64,000 bases of DNA from Brevibacterium zhoupengii (GCF_021117425.1 NZ_CP088298.1:1736001-1800000); one strand, 5' to 3'. Positions 49,107-58,155 are shown, counted from the first letter of the stretch. The notes: generated by a model not told the origin, from the letters alone. Program-made: numbers and translations.

Positions 49107-51575
49107 GGGGATCCACTCCTGCTGATCGGATGACTCGGACCGATCGGCCCCCTCGGCGGGGCGATTGCTCATGCCATCACCAGTCGTCGGTGCCATCGTC
49201 GGCCTGGGGGAGAGCCTGTGATACTCGTTCGGATCGTCGGCGACGATCGTCGACTGCACGGTCTGACCCGGTTCTGCACTGTCCGATGCGTCAAAACCCC
49301 GCGCATCTGCAGAACCCTGTGCTGACTTCGGGCCTTCGAGAGCTTTGGCCTGCTTCCGGGCCTGCTTGTCCCGCTCCCGCTCGCGCTCGAGGTGGAGATT
49401 GCCGAAGTCATGCTCGGTCCGCGGCGGCTTGATGCTGTCGATGAGGAACACCAGTGCCAGAGACACGAGGCCCCAGAGTCCGAGGACCTGCATATGCTCG
49501 GTGACCACGTCGCTGTCGAAGTAGATGATCGAACGGATGGTCTCCACCGCGGCCGCCATCGGCAGGAAGTCGTGCAGCGTGGTGAAGAACGACGGGATCA
49601 TGTACTCGGAGATCGCCCCGTTCGAGGCGGGCATTCCGGCGAACATGAGCGTGCCGATGACCGGAATGATCGCGAGCATGCCGATGAGTCTTTCGAAGAC
49701 CATTGCGAACATGGCGATGCAGAAGATCGCGATGATCCCGGCACCCCACAGCTGCGCGAAATGACCGTCGACGGCCCCGGTGATCGGGCCGGCAATGAGG
49801 GTGACGACCAGCGACATGAACGGTGCGTACACAGCGGTGAGAGGAATCATCCGCTTCAGCGGGCGGCTCCACGGGTTCGCGTTCGCGCCGACGATGACGA
49901 CCATGAACCCGGCCAGGATCCAGCCCATGGCCACGTACATGACGACCACGCCGTTCTTGTCCCGATCCGGCAGAGGCGCAACATTGTCGACGTCAAGCTC
50001 CATGTCCTGCGCCGAGGCGACCTGATCGAAGATGCGGTTGACGACCTGGTAGGCACTGTTGTTCCCGGCCTCGTTCGCAATGAGACCGAACTCGGCGTTC
50101 TTCTGAGTCGGCAGGACGAGAGCTGCGACCTCGTCGCGATCCTCAACCTGAGCTCGTGCCTCTTCCTTGTCCGTCGTGGCAGTGAAGTCGAACATGTCCT
50201 TGCCCATTGACTTCTCAAGGTCGGCGATCGTGTCCTTTGCCTGCTCGGTCGAGGAGCCGACCACGGTCACAGGCATGTCCTTGGGCGTGGGCGAGCCCAT
50301 CGCGCCGAGCATGAAGGTGAGCATCATCGTGACCATGGCCAGTGGGAAGACGATGAGTGAGATGTAGCGCCACACCTTCGAATCCGGGCGCCGGCCACCG
50401 TGCAGTGACGGGATGTTGACATCCAGCGGCTTCGGATCCGGATTGCGCCGGTGGGAGATGAAATCATACGCCTTTGTCAGCAGCAGACCGAGGACGGCGC
50501 CGATGGCCAGGACGAGGAGGTGCTCGGTGACACCCTTGCCATCGAAGTACAGCACGGAGCGCAGTGCTTCGCCGATCGCGGGCATCGGCAGAATCTCGTG
50601 CGTAAAGCGGTAGAGCGCAGGCATCGTGTACACGGGGTAGGACAGGTTTGACGAAGGCATGCCGAGGACCATGAGGAAGAAGATGCCGACGATCACTCCC
50701 ATGGCACCGACGATTCTGGTGATGAACAGCTGGACGCAGGAGATCGCGAACACGCCCAACCAGGCGACGCCGAGAACGGCGACCGTGTCCTTGACATCGA
50801 CGATGTCCAGAATCGGGCAGGCGACCGTCCAGACCAGGCCGGCGATCGCCGCGGCCCACGCTCCGAGGATGGGCACGATGCGTTTGAACTTCAGCAGTTC
50901 GGGCGAGTTCGAGCGCAGCACGCTGAAGGGCAGGTATCCAGCCATGACGATGGCAGTCATGAGGAACATCGCTCCGAGTCCAGAAGGATCGTCGTCTGGC
51001 AGGGACGCAATGTCCTCGGTCTCAACGTCGAGTCCTTCCTCCTGCAGAGCGGGCATGACGAGGCCGGTGACCGTCGTCTGCTGTTGTACTCCTGCACCAC
51101 CCGCGGTGTAGAGCATGGCCTTGTCGCCCTTGATGACGACCGCTGCCGAGGCTTCGCGATCAAAGACCATCTCACGCGCGGTGTGGGCGTCCTCGACGGT
51201 GTCGATGTCGAGGGCATCTGGTTCGGCACCGTCGAGCGTGAACTTCGTGTCCGCGGCGTTCGAGTCCGAACCGGCCACGACGACAGGCATGTCATTGGCC
51301 GAGGGGGAGTGCATGGTGCCGAGGTAGCCCGTGATCATCATGCCCACCATGATGAGCGGCATGATGAAGATCGCTGCCGTCCGACCGATCAGCTCTGCCT
51401 TGGCGCGTTTGGCGGCAGCGGCCTCTGCCTTGGCATCGGTGGTGTGCGGCTCGTCCGTCGACTCCGAAGCCTGGTCGTGGCCTTGCTCGTAGTCGTGGTC
51501 GTGATCGTGCTTGGTGTCGTGTGATTCATGCTCACGGGCCTCTCGGCGGGTGAGCTGCGGTGGTGGTGTGGCCAC
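49095..51575 (-). CDS. Tandemly duplicated ABC-2/YhgE-like membrane protein
   Basis: An 826-residue protein with two homologous modules, about residues 60-375 and 405-725. Each has one N-terminal helix (PLIMVGMMITGYLGTM; PLAMVTMMLTFMLGAM), an external segment opening with HSPSANDMPVVVAGSDS or GSPTPKDMPVTVVGSST, and about five C-terminal helices ending in EALRSVLYFDGKGVTEHLLVL or ETIRSIIYFDSDVVTEHMQVL. The N-terminus is His/Asp-rich (HESHDTKHDHDHDYEQGHD), a possible metal-binding tail; the C-terminus is a long charged tail. It is related to the single-module protein at 41659. Divergent from a TetR gene. No ATPase is adjacent, so export function is inferred. Confidence 0.82.
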   Translation of the reverse strand: MATPPPQLTRREAREHESHDTKHDHDHDYEQGHDQASESTDEPHTTDAKAEAAAAKRAKAELIGRTAAIFIMPLIMVGMMITGYLGTMHSPSANDMPVVVAGSDSNAADTKFTLDGAEPDALDIDTVEDAHTAREMVFDREASAAVVIKGDKAMLYTAGGAGVQQQTTVTGLVMPALQEEGLDVETEDIASLPDDDPSGLGAMFLMTAIVMAGYLPFSVLRSNSPELLKFKRIVPILGAWAAAIAGLVWTVACPILDIVDVKDTVAVLGVAWLGVFAISCVQLFITRIVGAMGVIVGIFFLMVLGMPSSNLSYPVYTMPALYRFTHEILPMPAIGEALRSVLYFDGKGVTEHLLVLAIGAVLGLLLTKAYDFISHRRNPDPKPLDVNIPSLHGGRRPDSKVWRYISLIVFPLAMVTMMLTFMLGAMGSPTPKDMPVTVVGSSTEQAKDTIADLEKSMGKDMFDFTATTDKEEARAQVEDRDEVAALVLPTQKNAEFGLIANEAGNNSAYQVVNRIFDQVASAQDMELDVDNVAPLPDRDKNGVVVMYVAMGWILAGFMVVIVGANANPWSRPLKRMIPLTAVYAPFMSLVVTLIAGPITGAVDGHFAQLWGAGIIAIFCIAMFAMVFERLIGMLAIIPVIGTLMFAGMPASNGAISEYMIPSFFTTLHDFLPMAAAVETIRSIIYFDSDVVTEHMQVLGLWGLVSLALVFLIDSIKPPRTEHDFGNLHLERERERDKQARKQAKALEGPKSAQGSADARGFDASDSAEPGQTVQSTIVADDPNEYHRLSPRPTMAPTTGDGMSNRPAEGADRSESSDQQEWIPSTV

Positions 51576-51639
51576 TGTCGTCCTCCTGATGGATCGGAAG
51601 TCGAGTGATCACCGTTGACCACCATGAACTCGACTACTT

Positions 51640-51655
51640 TAAGACACGTGACTTA
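51640..51655. promoter_or_regulatory. Dyad between the tandem ABC-2-like gene and TetR
   Basis: TAAGACACGTGACTTA (51640-51655) has arms TAAG/CTTA around CACGTG, with one mismatched pair. It lies 64 bp upstream of the leftward gene and 122 bp before the TetR ATG. Candidate TetR operator. Confidence 0.5.
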
Positions 51656-51777
51656 GAATTGTGAAATCGACATGGATTTGCCAAGGTGAGGGCGATGCTC
51701 GCCGAGGTGGTCAGGTCGCTGATAACGCGACAGCGAGTCCGCATCGTGAGTGGTGTGAGAATGAAAGAATAGGGACT

Positions 51778-52434
51778 ATGGGAAGCCAGAGTGACAGAGC
51801 GCGCGAGGTGCTGCTCAACTCCGCAGAGGAGCTCTTCGCCATCCACGGAATCGATGCGGTGTCGAATCGCCGCATCGTCGACCATGCCGGGGCGGCGAAT
51901 CATTCCGCGATCTCTTACCACTTCGGAGGTCGAGATGGTCTGCTGCGAGCACTCGTGGAGCGTCATGTCGCCGAAATGTCCCTCCGCAGGGACGATTACG
52001 TCGCCGGCCTGAGTGAGACTCCGAGCATTCATGATTTCGTCCGTTGCAGAATGGGTCCGCTGTTCGACGTTCTCGCCGAACTGCCGCGGCCCAGCTGGCG
52101 TGCACAGTTTCTCGCGCAGGTGGGGATCGTGCCCTCGGCCGTCGAGATCATGAAGGCCGTGGTGGCTGAGTCTTCCCTGCCGGAGGGCTTGAGATTCATT
52201 CACGGCGAGGCGGAGGGCATTCCCGAAGGCGTCTTGCGCGGCCGGGCCTATCTGCTGGCCCACATGGTCACCAGCGCGTGTTCGGACCAAGAGGTGAGGA
52301 TGAATGAGGGGACCCACAAGGGCGACTGGGAGCAGGTGGGACGGTTTCTCATCGATGCCGCCGCAGGCATGATTGCGGGTCCCGTGACATCACCGGACGG
52401 AGCGATCCGCTATCCCTCGATGCCGTACCTCTGA
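51778..52434 (+). CDS. TetR/AcrR-family regulator
   Basis: A 218-residue regulator. The helix-turn-helix is SDRAREVLLNSAEELFAIHGIDAVSNRRIVDHAGAANHSAISYHFGGRDGLLRALV (about 4-60). The remaining helices resemble the TetR branch with a broad ligand pocket (MTSACSDQEVRMNEG, then IDAAAGMIAGPV near the end). AGGG lies just upstream of the ATG at 51778; longer upstream starts read poor coding sequence. Divergent from the tandem ABC-2-like gene, its probable target. Confidence 0.88.
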   Translation: MGSQSDRAREVLLNSAEELFAIHGIDAVSNRRIVDHAGAANHSAISYHFGGRDGLLRALVERHVAEMSLRRDDYVAGLSETPSIHDFVRCRMGPLFDVLAELPRPSWRAQFLAQVGIVPSAVEIMKAVVAESSLPEGLRFIHGEAEGIPEGVLRGRAYLLAHMVTSACSDQEVRMNEGTHKGDWEQVGRFLIDAAAGMIAGPVTSPDGAIRYPSMPYL

Positions 52435-52474
52435 CAGGAGTCTCTGAGGGGCTGAGCGTCCTCGCAGGACTGAC

Positions 52475-53239
52475 TCAGTCGCAGCCTTCGGGGCCGCACA
52501 CTGCACCATCGCGAAAGGCCTCGTCTCCGCCCTTTCCTGAGGTGGTTCCGTCCGAGGTGGTGCTGCCTGAACCGGAATCTCCACCGGCGAGGACTGTGAG
52601 CTTCTGGCTTTCTCCCCAGGCGGTCTCAAGCGCCTGCGTGAATGCCTCGGGTGGTTGGGCACCGGAGATTCCGTATTTGCGGTCGATGACGAAGAACGGA
52701 ACCCCATTGGCACCCAGCGCCTGAGCCTCGGCGATGTCGGCCTTCACCTCGGCGGTGTACTCGTCGGTGGAGAGGACGCGACGGGCCTCGTCGGCGTCGA
52801 TGCCAACAGCTTGCGCCACCTCAGCGAGATACTCGACGTCTCCGATATTGCGGCCGTGCTCGAAGTGACCGGACAGCAGGGCCTCCTTGGCTTGGTTCAT
52901 GACCCCGTGTGACTTGGCCAGGTGGAGGAAGCGGTGAGCGGTGAAGCTGTTGGCCACGACGATGGAGTCGAAGTCATAGTTCAGGCCCTCGCCGGCGGCC
53001 TGCGCGGTGACGTGATCGAACATCTGTCGAACCTGTTCGGCGGGCATACCCTTGGCTTGGCTGAGGTATTCGGTCTCGGTTCCCGCGTAGTGCTCGGGCA
53101 GGCTCGGGTCGAGCTGATAGCTGCGCCATTCGACCTCGACGTCGTCCTTGTGTGCGAAGCCGTCCAGAGCGGTCTCGAAGCGACGTTTTCCGATGAAGCA
53201 CCAGGGGCAGGCGATGTCCGACCAGATTTCAATCCTCAT
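52475..53239 (-). CDS. DsbA-family oxidoreductase (FrnE-like)
   Basis: A 254-residue thioredoxin-fold protein with active site CPWC at residues 11-14 (IWSDIACPWCFIGKRRFETAL), the helical insertion (YLSQAKGMPAEQVRQMFDHV) and the cis-Pro region NGVPFFVIDRKYGISGAQ. It belongs to the cytoplasmic FrnE/2-hydroxychromene-isomerase-like branch, with no signal peptide. Beyond the domain is a Gly/Ser/Thr-rich tail of about 40 residues ending AVCGPEGCD, a second cysteine pair that could bind metal or exchange disulfides. Convergent with the TetR gene. Confidence 0.9.
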   Translation of the reverse strand: MRIEIWSDIACPWCFIGKRRFETALDGFAHKDDVEVEWRSYQLDPSLPEHYAGTETEYLSQAKGMPAEQVRQMFDHVTAQAAGEGLNYDFDSIVVANSFTAHRFLHLAKSHGVMNQAKEALLSGHFEHGRNIGDVEYLAEVAQAVGIDADEARRVLSTDEYTAEVKADIAEAQALGANGVPFFVIDRKYGISGAQPPEAFTQALETAWGESQKLTVLAGGDSGSGSTTSDGTTSGKGGDEAFRDGAVCGPEGCD

Positions 53240-53318
53240 GACAGCTAGAACCCGCGTGTGAGACGGGTTATTCCCCGGGGTTGGGTGCTGGATCGAGCGC
53301 TGGCCAGGCGGGTTCGAA

Positions 53319-54431
53319 TCAGAACAGAGCTTCCTGCGGCGGGGGAGTCAGGCTTGCGGCTTGAGCTGCGGTCGAAGCGGCGGCCCCGGACCGCGTCCGG
53401 TCTCCGCGCTTCGTCATCGGGTAGTCATCGTCGGCGGAGCCGCGCAGGTCGTAGGCGTCGATGAGCGGATTGATGCGCCGGCTCAGCCAGGCGCGGTACT
53501 CCTTCGACGCATAGGAGGACTTCGCATACATGCGGCGGTAACGGGGGAGCAGCTCGGGATGCTCACGTTCGAGCCATTCGAAGAACCACTCGCGGGCCCC
53601 AGGCCGCAGATGCAGAGCACCATAAACCACTCGGCTCGCGCCGGCCTCCTTGATGGCACTGAGCGCAGCATCAAGATGGTCCATGGAGTCAGTGAGCTTC
53701 GGCATCACCGGCATAAGGAAGACCGTGACGTTGAAGCCGAGGTTCGCGGCCGCTCTTACCGTTGCCAGGCGTGCTGTCGTCGTCGGTGTGCCTGGTTCGA
53801 TCGTCTGCTGGAGAGCGTCGTCAAAGACGGCGATCGACATGCTGATCTCGACATCGACGTCCTCCTTGGCACGGGCGAGCAGGGGCAGGTCGCGGCGCAG
53901 CAGCGTGCCCTTCGTTAACACAGACATCGGAGTTCCGTGCTCGGCCAAGGCAGTGATGATGCCCGGCATGAGAGAGTAGCGTCCCTCGGCGCGCTGGTAG
54001 GGATCCGTGTTCGTACCCAGGGCCACCAGCTCACGTGCCCACTTCGGCTTTGCCACCTCGGCGGTGAGGACTTCGGGGGTGTTGACCTTGACGATGACCT
54101 GCCTGTCGAAGTCCTGACCGGAATCCAGATCGAGGTAGCGGTGGGTATTGCGGGCGAAGCAGTAGACGCAGGCATGAGAGCAGCCGCGGTAGGGGTTGAT
54201 CGTCCATGTGAAAGGCATCGAACTGGCCGCGGGAACCTTGTTCAGGGCCGACTTCGCGAGCACTTCGTGGAAGGTGACGCCCGCGAATTCCGGCGTGCGA
54301 ACACTGCGGACCAGGCCTTTGATGCCGAAGAGTTCGGCGGGTGGGGGAGCGGCGTGCGACTTTGCAGCCGACGCAGTGCCAGTCTGTGCGCCAGGCGACG
54401 GGGTAAGCGTGCTCTGCTGATTCCACCTCAT
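53319..54431 (-). CDS. Rv2578c-family radical SAM protein
   Basis: A 370-residue radical SAM enzyme. The [4Fe-4S] ligands are Cys84, Cys88 and Cys91 (YRGCSHACVYCFARNTH), preceded by TINPYRG, a signature of the actinobacterial Rv2578c/SplB-like group; the barrel continues with VNTPEVLTAEVAKPKWARELVALGTNTDPYQRAEGRYSLMPGII. Low-complexity tails flank the core (first 30 and last 40 residues). A perfect LexA box ends 9 bp upstream of the ATG, so SOS induction is likely. Function in the family is unproven; DNA lesion repair is a reasonable guess from regulation and SplB-like features. Confidence 0.88.
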   Translation of the reverse strand: MRWNQQSTLTPSPGAQTGTASAAKSHAAPPPAELFGIKGLVRSVRTPEFAGVTFHEVLAKSALNKVPAASSMPFTWTINPYRGCSHACVYCFARNTHRYLDLDSGQDFDRQVIVKVNTPEVLTAEVAKPKWARELVALGTNTDPYQRAEGRYSLMPGIITALAEHGTPMSVLTKGTLLRRDLPLLARAKEDVDVEISMSIAVFDDALQQTIEPGTPTTTARLATVRAAANLGFNVTVFLMPVMPKLTDSMDHLDAALSAIKEAGASRVVYGALHLRPGAREWFFEWLEREHPELLPRYRRMYAKSSYASKEYRAWLSRRINPLIDAYDLRGSADDDYPMTKRGDRTRSGAAASTAAQAASLTPPPQEALF

Positions 54432-54439
54432 GACTACAT

Positions 54440-54455
54440 TCGAACACGTGTTCGA
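54440..54455. promoter_or_regulatory. Perfect LexA (SOS) box
   Basis: TCGAACACGTGTTCGA is a 16-bp perfect palindrome that matches the actinobacterial LexA consensus TCGAAC-N4-GTTCGA exactly. It sits 9 bp upstream of the Rv2578c-type radical SAM start and 40 bp downstream of the flavin reductase stop, so the radical SAM gene is the target. Confidence 0.85.
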
Positions 54456-54494
54456 GTGCGAGTCAAGGGTGCTCGAGGTGGCAGATGATGTGGT

Positions 54495-55031
54495 CTAGGA
54501 GGCTGTCATGCCCTTGAACTCGCTGCGATGGAAGACGAGTGCATCGGTGTTCGATGGGTCATCGGTCCGGACATCTGCGCTCGCCAGGCTGTTGGTGTCA
54601 AGGATCTCAAGCAGTGCGACGGTGTGGTCGCCGGCCTCGACCTCGTTGTAGAGGCGCGTCCACAGGTGGGCGGGACTGCCAGGGATGGTCAGCGCGCCAT
54701 CGGTAGTGATCGCGGGATCGATCCCAGAGAAACGCGAGGCGCGATCCTTGGAAGCCAGTTGCCTGACCAAGAGCGACTGATGGGCGCCGAGGAGGGAAAC
54801 TCCCAGGGCGGGTGCCGACCGCAGCAGTGGCCACGTGCTCGAAGTGGTCTGCACAGCAACGCTGATCAAGGGTGGGTCGAGTGAGACTCCTGCGGTCACC
54901 GTTGAGGCAACCAGTCCGAGGGGCGTGCCGTCGACTTCGGCGCCGATGAGTGCAACGGCCTGGGGGAAATGGGAGAAGGTCTCACGCAGAGCATCCGGTG
55001 ACACGGCTGCGGCTCGTGCGATCGTCGTCAT
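54495..55031 (-). CDS. Flavin reductase family protein (FMN-binding split barrel)
   Basis: A 178-residue flavin reductase-like protein: ALRETFSHFPQAVALIGAEVDGTPLGLVASTVTAGVSLDPPLISVAVQTTSSTWPLL is the FMN-binding half, and FSGIDPAITTDGALTIPGSPAHLWTRLYNEVEAGDHTVALLEIL the second. These enzymes supply reduced FMN to two-component monooxygenases. It is divergent from the MHS transporter, which precedes a DmoA-type FMN monooxygenase, so it is the natural reductase partner. Paired direct repeats in the shared promoter suggest common regulation. Confidence 0.88.
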   Translation of the reverse strand: MTTIARAAAVSPDALRETFSHFPQAVALIGAEVDGTPLGLVASTVTAGVSLDPPLISVAVQTTSSTWPLLRSAPALGVSLLGAHQSLLVRQLASKDRASRFSGIDPAITTDGALTIPGSPAHLWTRLYNEVEAGDHTVALLEILDTNSLASADVRTDDPSNTDALVFHRSEFKGMTAS

Positions 55032-55139
55032 GAACTTGCCTCCGGCGGTAATGGGCTGTTGAGCGGCTGTGACTGCTGAGATCGTCCGCTCAACAATGCC
55101 TTGGTGATCTCAAGCGATCATCACAGATATTGCCGACAA

Positions 55140-55187
55140 GTGCATCCCGATGTGACACCTGTGAGTCTTCGTGCGTCCCAATATGAC
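55140..55187. promoter_or_regulatory. Two 17-bp imperfect direct repeats, 31 bp apart, in the divergent promoter
   Basis: GTGCATCCCGATGTGAC (55140-55156) and GTGCGTCCCAATATGAC (55171-55187) agree at 14 of 17 positions. The 31-bp offset places them on the same DNA face. They lie between the flavin reductase and the MHS transporter/monooxygenase genes; no regulator gene is adjacent. Confidence 0.5.
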
Positions 55188-55321
55188 GATCAAAGTCCAA
55201 CAGTGACGCAGCGGCGACATGAACCGCCACAGAGTCCCTAGATTGCTCAACGAAACTCAGACACTGATGAAGCACCAGGCTCTGAAGAGACACCCTGACC
55301 ACGTCGATGAGGGAGAACCCC

Positions 55322-56662
55322 ATGTCACAGACCTCCGCAGTGGAGACGATCACCCCGGACCCACCTCGGCGATTCCTGGACGGGAAGAAGAGAGTCCTCG
55401 CCTCGGCCTTCGCCGGCACCACTATCGAGTGGTACGACTTCTACCTCTACGGCACGGCCGCCGCACTCATCTTCAACGTCCAGTTCTTCCCCAGCGGCAG
55501 CGAACTCGGCAGCAGCTTGGCCGCCTTCGCCAGCCTCGCCGTCGGGTTCTTCGCCCGACCACTGGGCGGCATCATCGCCGGGCATCTGGGTGACCGAGTC
55601 GGACGCAAGGCGCTGCTCGTCGTCTCCCTGCTGTCCATGGGCATCGCCTCGACGCTCATCGGCCTGGTGCCGAACTTCAACGCCATCGGCTGGTGGGCTG
55701 CTGCCGCACTGGTCGTCCTGCGCATCGTCCAGGGACTCTCCGCCGGAGCAGAATGGGGAGGATCGGCACTGCTGTCAGTCGAACACGCGCCTCCACGCAA
55801 ACGCGGCCTGTTCGGATCCTTCACACAGATCGGATCCGCCGCGGGCATGCTGCTGGCCACCAGCGCCTTCTTCTCCGTACAGACCCTGCTCACTCCGGAG
55901 CAGTTCGAATCCTTCGGCTGGCGCATTCCGTTCCTGGCCTCGGCACTGCTCGTGGCATTGGGACTCTGGATCCGCCTCGGCGTCTCCGACGCCCCGGAAT
56001 TCCAGGAACTCAAGGACTCCGGCAACGTCGCCAAGGCACCCCTGCGCGACGTCCTGACCAAGCACCCACGCGTCCTCCTGGTCACGATCGGCCTGCGCCT
56101 GGCACAGAACAGCGTCTTCTACCTCATCACCGTCTACATGCTCAGCTACCTGGCCGAGAACCGCGACGACTCGACCGCCGGCGTCACTGCCGTGATGATA
56201 GCCTCCGCCATCGGTCTGTTCACCGGGCCGCTGTGGGGATGGATCTCGGACAAGGTCGGCCGCAAGCGCGTGACCATCGGCGGCATCATCGGAGTGGCCG
56301 CCTTCGGGTGGATCTTCTTCGCCTTCCTCGACGCCGGCCCACTGGCGTTCCTGCCCATCGTCGTCATCCTGGGCATGAACCTCGCCCACGACGCCATCTA
56401 CGGACCCCAGGCAGCCTGGTTCGCCGAGCAGTTCCCCATCGAGATCCGCTACTCGGGCGTGAACATGGGCTACCAGCTGGGCACAGTCATCGGCGGCGGA
56501 ATCATGCCGATGGTCGCAGCCCTGCTCTACGTCGTCGGCGGCCATTCGCCCTGGCTGATCTGCGGCTACCTCACACTGCTGTGCCTGCTCTCCCTCATCG
56601 CGGCACTGGAGGCGAAGGACCCCGTCCGGGAGCTGGCGATCAGCGCTCGCGCGGTCGACTGA
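55322..56662 (+). CDS. MFS transporter, metabolite:H+ symporter (MHS) type
   Basis: A 446-residue, twelve-helix transporter. ASAFAGTTIEWYDFYLYGTAAAL in helix 1, the loop 2-3 motif GHLGDRVGRKALLVVSL, RIVQGLSAGAEWGGSALLSVEHAP in helix 4 and WGWISDKVGRKRVTIGG after helix 8 are MHS/proline-betaine-type features. GAGGGAGAACCCC precedes the ATG at 55322; an ATG 15 bases earlier lacks a ribosome binding site. It is followed after 51 bp by the DmoA-type monooxygenase, so it probably imports that enzyme's substrate or a related organosulfur compound or carboxylate. Confidence 0.9.
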   Translation: MSQTSAVETITPDPPRRFLDGKKRVLASAFAGTTIEWYDFYLYGTAAALIFNVQFFPSGSELGSSLAAFASLAVGFFARPLGGIIAGHLGDRVGRKALLVVSLLSMGIASTLIGLVPNFNAIGWWAAAALVVLRIVQGLSAGAEWGGSALLSVEHAPPRKRGLFGSFTQIGSAAGMLLATSAFFSVQTLLTPEQFESFGWRIPFLASALLVALGLWIRLGVSDAPEFQELKDSGNVAKAPLRDVLTKHPRVLLVTIGLRLAQNSVFYLITVYMLSYLAENRDDSTAGVTAVMIASAIGLFTGPLWGWISDKVGRKRVTIGGIIGVAAFGWIFFAFLDAGPLAFLPIVVILGMNLAHDAIYGPQAAWFAEQFPIEIRYSGVNMGYQLGTVIGGGIMPMVAALLYVVGGHSPWLICGYLTLLCLLSLIAALEAKDPVRELAISARAVD

Positions 56663-56713
56663 GCTCGTACGCGACTGACACAAACCTGACACCGACAAGG
56701 AAAGAGACACACG

Positions 56714-58093
56714 ATGACGAAACCGATCATTCTCAACGCCTTCGACATGATGACACCGGTCCACCAGTCACCTGGCCTGTGGCGCCACCCCGAATCACGA
56801 GTCGAGGAATTCACCCAACTGAGCTTCTGGACCGATCTGGCCAAGACCCTCGAGGAAGGAGGATTCTCCTCCCTCTTCCTCGCCGACATCCTCGGCGTCT
56901 ATGACGTCTACGGAGGCAATGCCGATGTCACCAACCGTGGGGGAGTCCAGTTCCCCCTCCTCGACCCACTGGTGGCGGTGCCCGCCATGGCAGCGGTGAC
57001 GAAGACACTGGGATTCGGCGTGACCGCCTCGGTGACCTACGAACAGCCCTACCTGCTGGCCCGGACGCTGACGACCCTCGATCACTTCACCAGCGGCCGC
57101 GTGGCCTGGAACATCGTCACCAGCTACGTGGACTCCGCGGCCCGCAACCTGGGACTCGAAGGCCAGATCCCACACGATGAACGCTATGACCGGGCCGATG
57201 AGTACATGGACATCATGTACAAGCTCTTCGAAGGCTCCATTACGCCTGAGGCACTTCGCGCCGACGCCGAGGCCAACGTCTTCGTCGACCCCGATCAGGT
57301 CCGCGACATCAACCACGAGGGCAAGTTCTTCACCGTCCCAGGACAGGCGCTCGCCGTGCCCGGCCCGCAGGGAACCCCGCTGCTGTTCCAGGCTGGTGCC
57401 TCCAAGCGCGGGCAGGAATTCGCCCTCGACCACGCCGAGGCGATCTTCTTCTCCGGACCTACTCCAGAGATCCTGCGCACCTGGGTCGACAAGGTCCGCG
57501 ACGGACTCGAAGAACGCGGACGAGCCCGCGACAGCGTGAAGATCTTCGCGCTCGCCACCGTCGTCGTCGACGACACCGACGAAGCCGCAGATGCCAGGCT
57601 CGCCGACTACACGCGCTACGTCGACACCGAATCCGCGCTCTCCCTCTTCGGCGGCTGGACCGGCGTCGACCTCTCCGGTGCCAAGCCCGAGGACCCGCTG
57701 GAATACGTGGCCACCGACGCGAACCAGTCCGCGCTCGCCTCATTCACCACGATGGCCGGTGACAAGACCTGGACCATCCGCGACCTCGCCGAGTTCGTCG
57801 CCATCGGCGGACGTGGGCCGGTCATCACCGGTGCTCCCGCGACGATCGCCGACGAGTTCGAACGTTGGATGGACGAGGCCGACATCGACGGCTTCAACAT
57901 CGCCGCGGCCGTCCGCCCTGCCGACGCCGAACGGTTCACGAAGTATGTCTCGCCCGAACTGCGCCGTCGCGGCCTCCTGCCCGAACCCGTCGAAGGTGCC
58001 ACGGTCCGTGAGCAGCTCACCGGTAAGGGACCTCGCCTGGCTGATGATCACAAGGGAGCCGGATTCCGGTTGGGCGCCGACGCCTTGGTGTGA
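56714..58093 (+). CDS. FMN-dependent monooxygenase of the NtaA/SnaA/DmoA family, DmoA-like
   Basis: A 459-residue bacterial-luciferase-type enzyme. The opening IILNAFDMMTPVHQSPGLWRHP, then SLFLADILGVYDVYGG, GFGVTASVTYEQPYLLARTLTTLDHFTSGRVAWNIVTSYVDSAARNLG and LLFQAGASKRGQEFALDHAEAIFF follow dimethyl-sulfide monooxygenase DmoA closely as I recall it, more so than nitrilotriacetate monooxygenase. It uses FMNH2 and oxygen, with the flavin reductase at 54495 as likely partner. DMS, another thioether or a carbon substrate cannot be separated from sequence alone. A short C-terminal tail ends it; a large hairpin follows. Confidence 0.85.
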   Translation: MTKPIILNAFDMMTPVHQSPGLWRHPESRVEEFTQLSFWTDLAKTLEEGGFSSLFLADILGVYDVYGGNADVTNRGGVQFPLLDPLVAVPAMAAVTKTLGFGVTASVTYEQPYLLARTLTTLDHFTSGRVAWNIVTSYVDSAARNLGLEGQIPHDERYDRADEYMDIMYKLFEGSITPEALRADAEANVFVDPDQVRDINHEGKFFTVPGQALAVPGPQGTPLLFQAGASKRGQEFALDHAEAIFFSGPTPEILRTWVDKVRDGLEERGRARDSVKIFALATVVVDDTDEAADARLADYTRYVDTESALSLFGGWTGVDLSGAKPEDPLEYVATDANQSALASFTTMAGDKTWTIRDLAEFVAIGGRGPVITGAPATIADEFERWMDEADIDGFNIAAAVRPADAERFTKYVSPELRRRGLLPEPVEGATVREQLTGKGPRLADDHKGAGFRLGADALV

Positions 58094-58155
58094 GCCTGAA
58101 CTTGTAAATCTATGAGTTCGTCCGAACGGGGAAGCCCGCGCGGACAATCTCGACA

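Noticed and set aside
53018-53040. Possible LexA site around 53020 (GAACCTGTTCG)
   Set aside because: The spacer is two bases rather than four and it lies inside the DsbA-like coding sequence.
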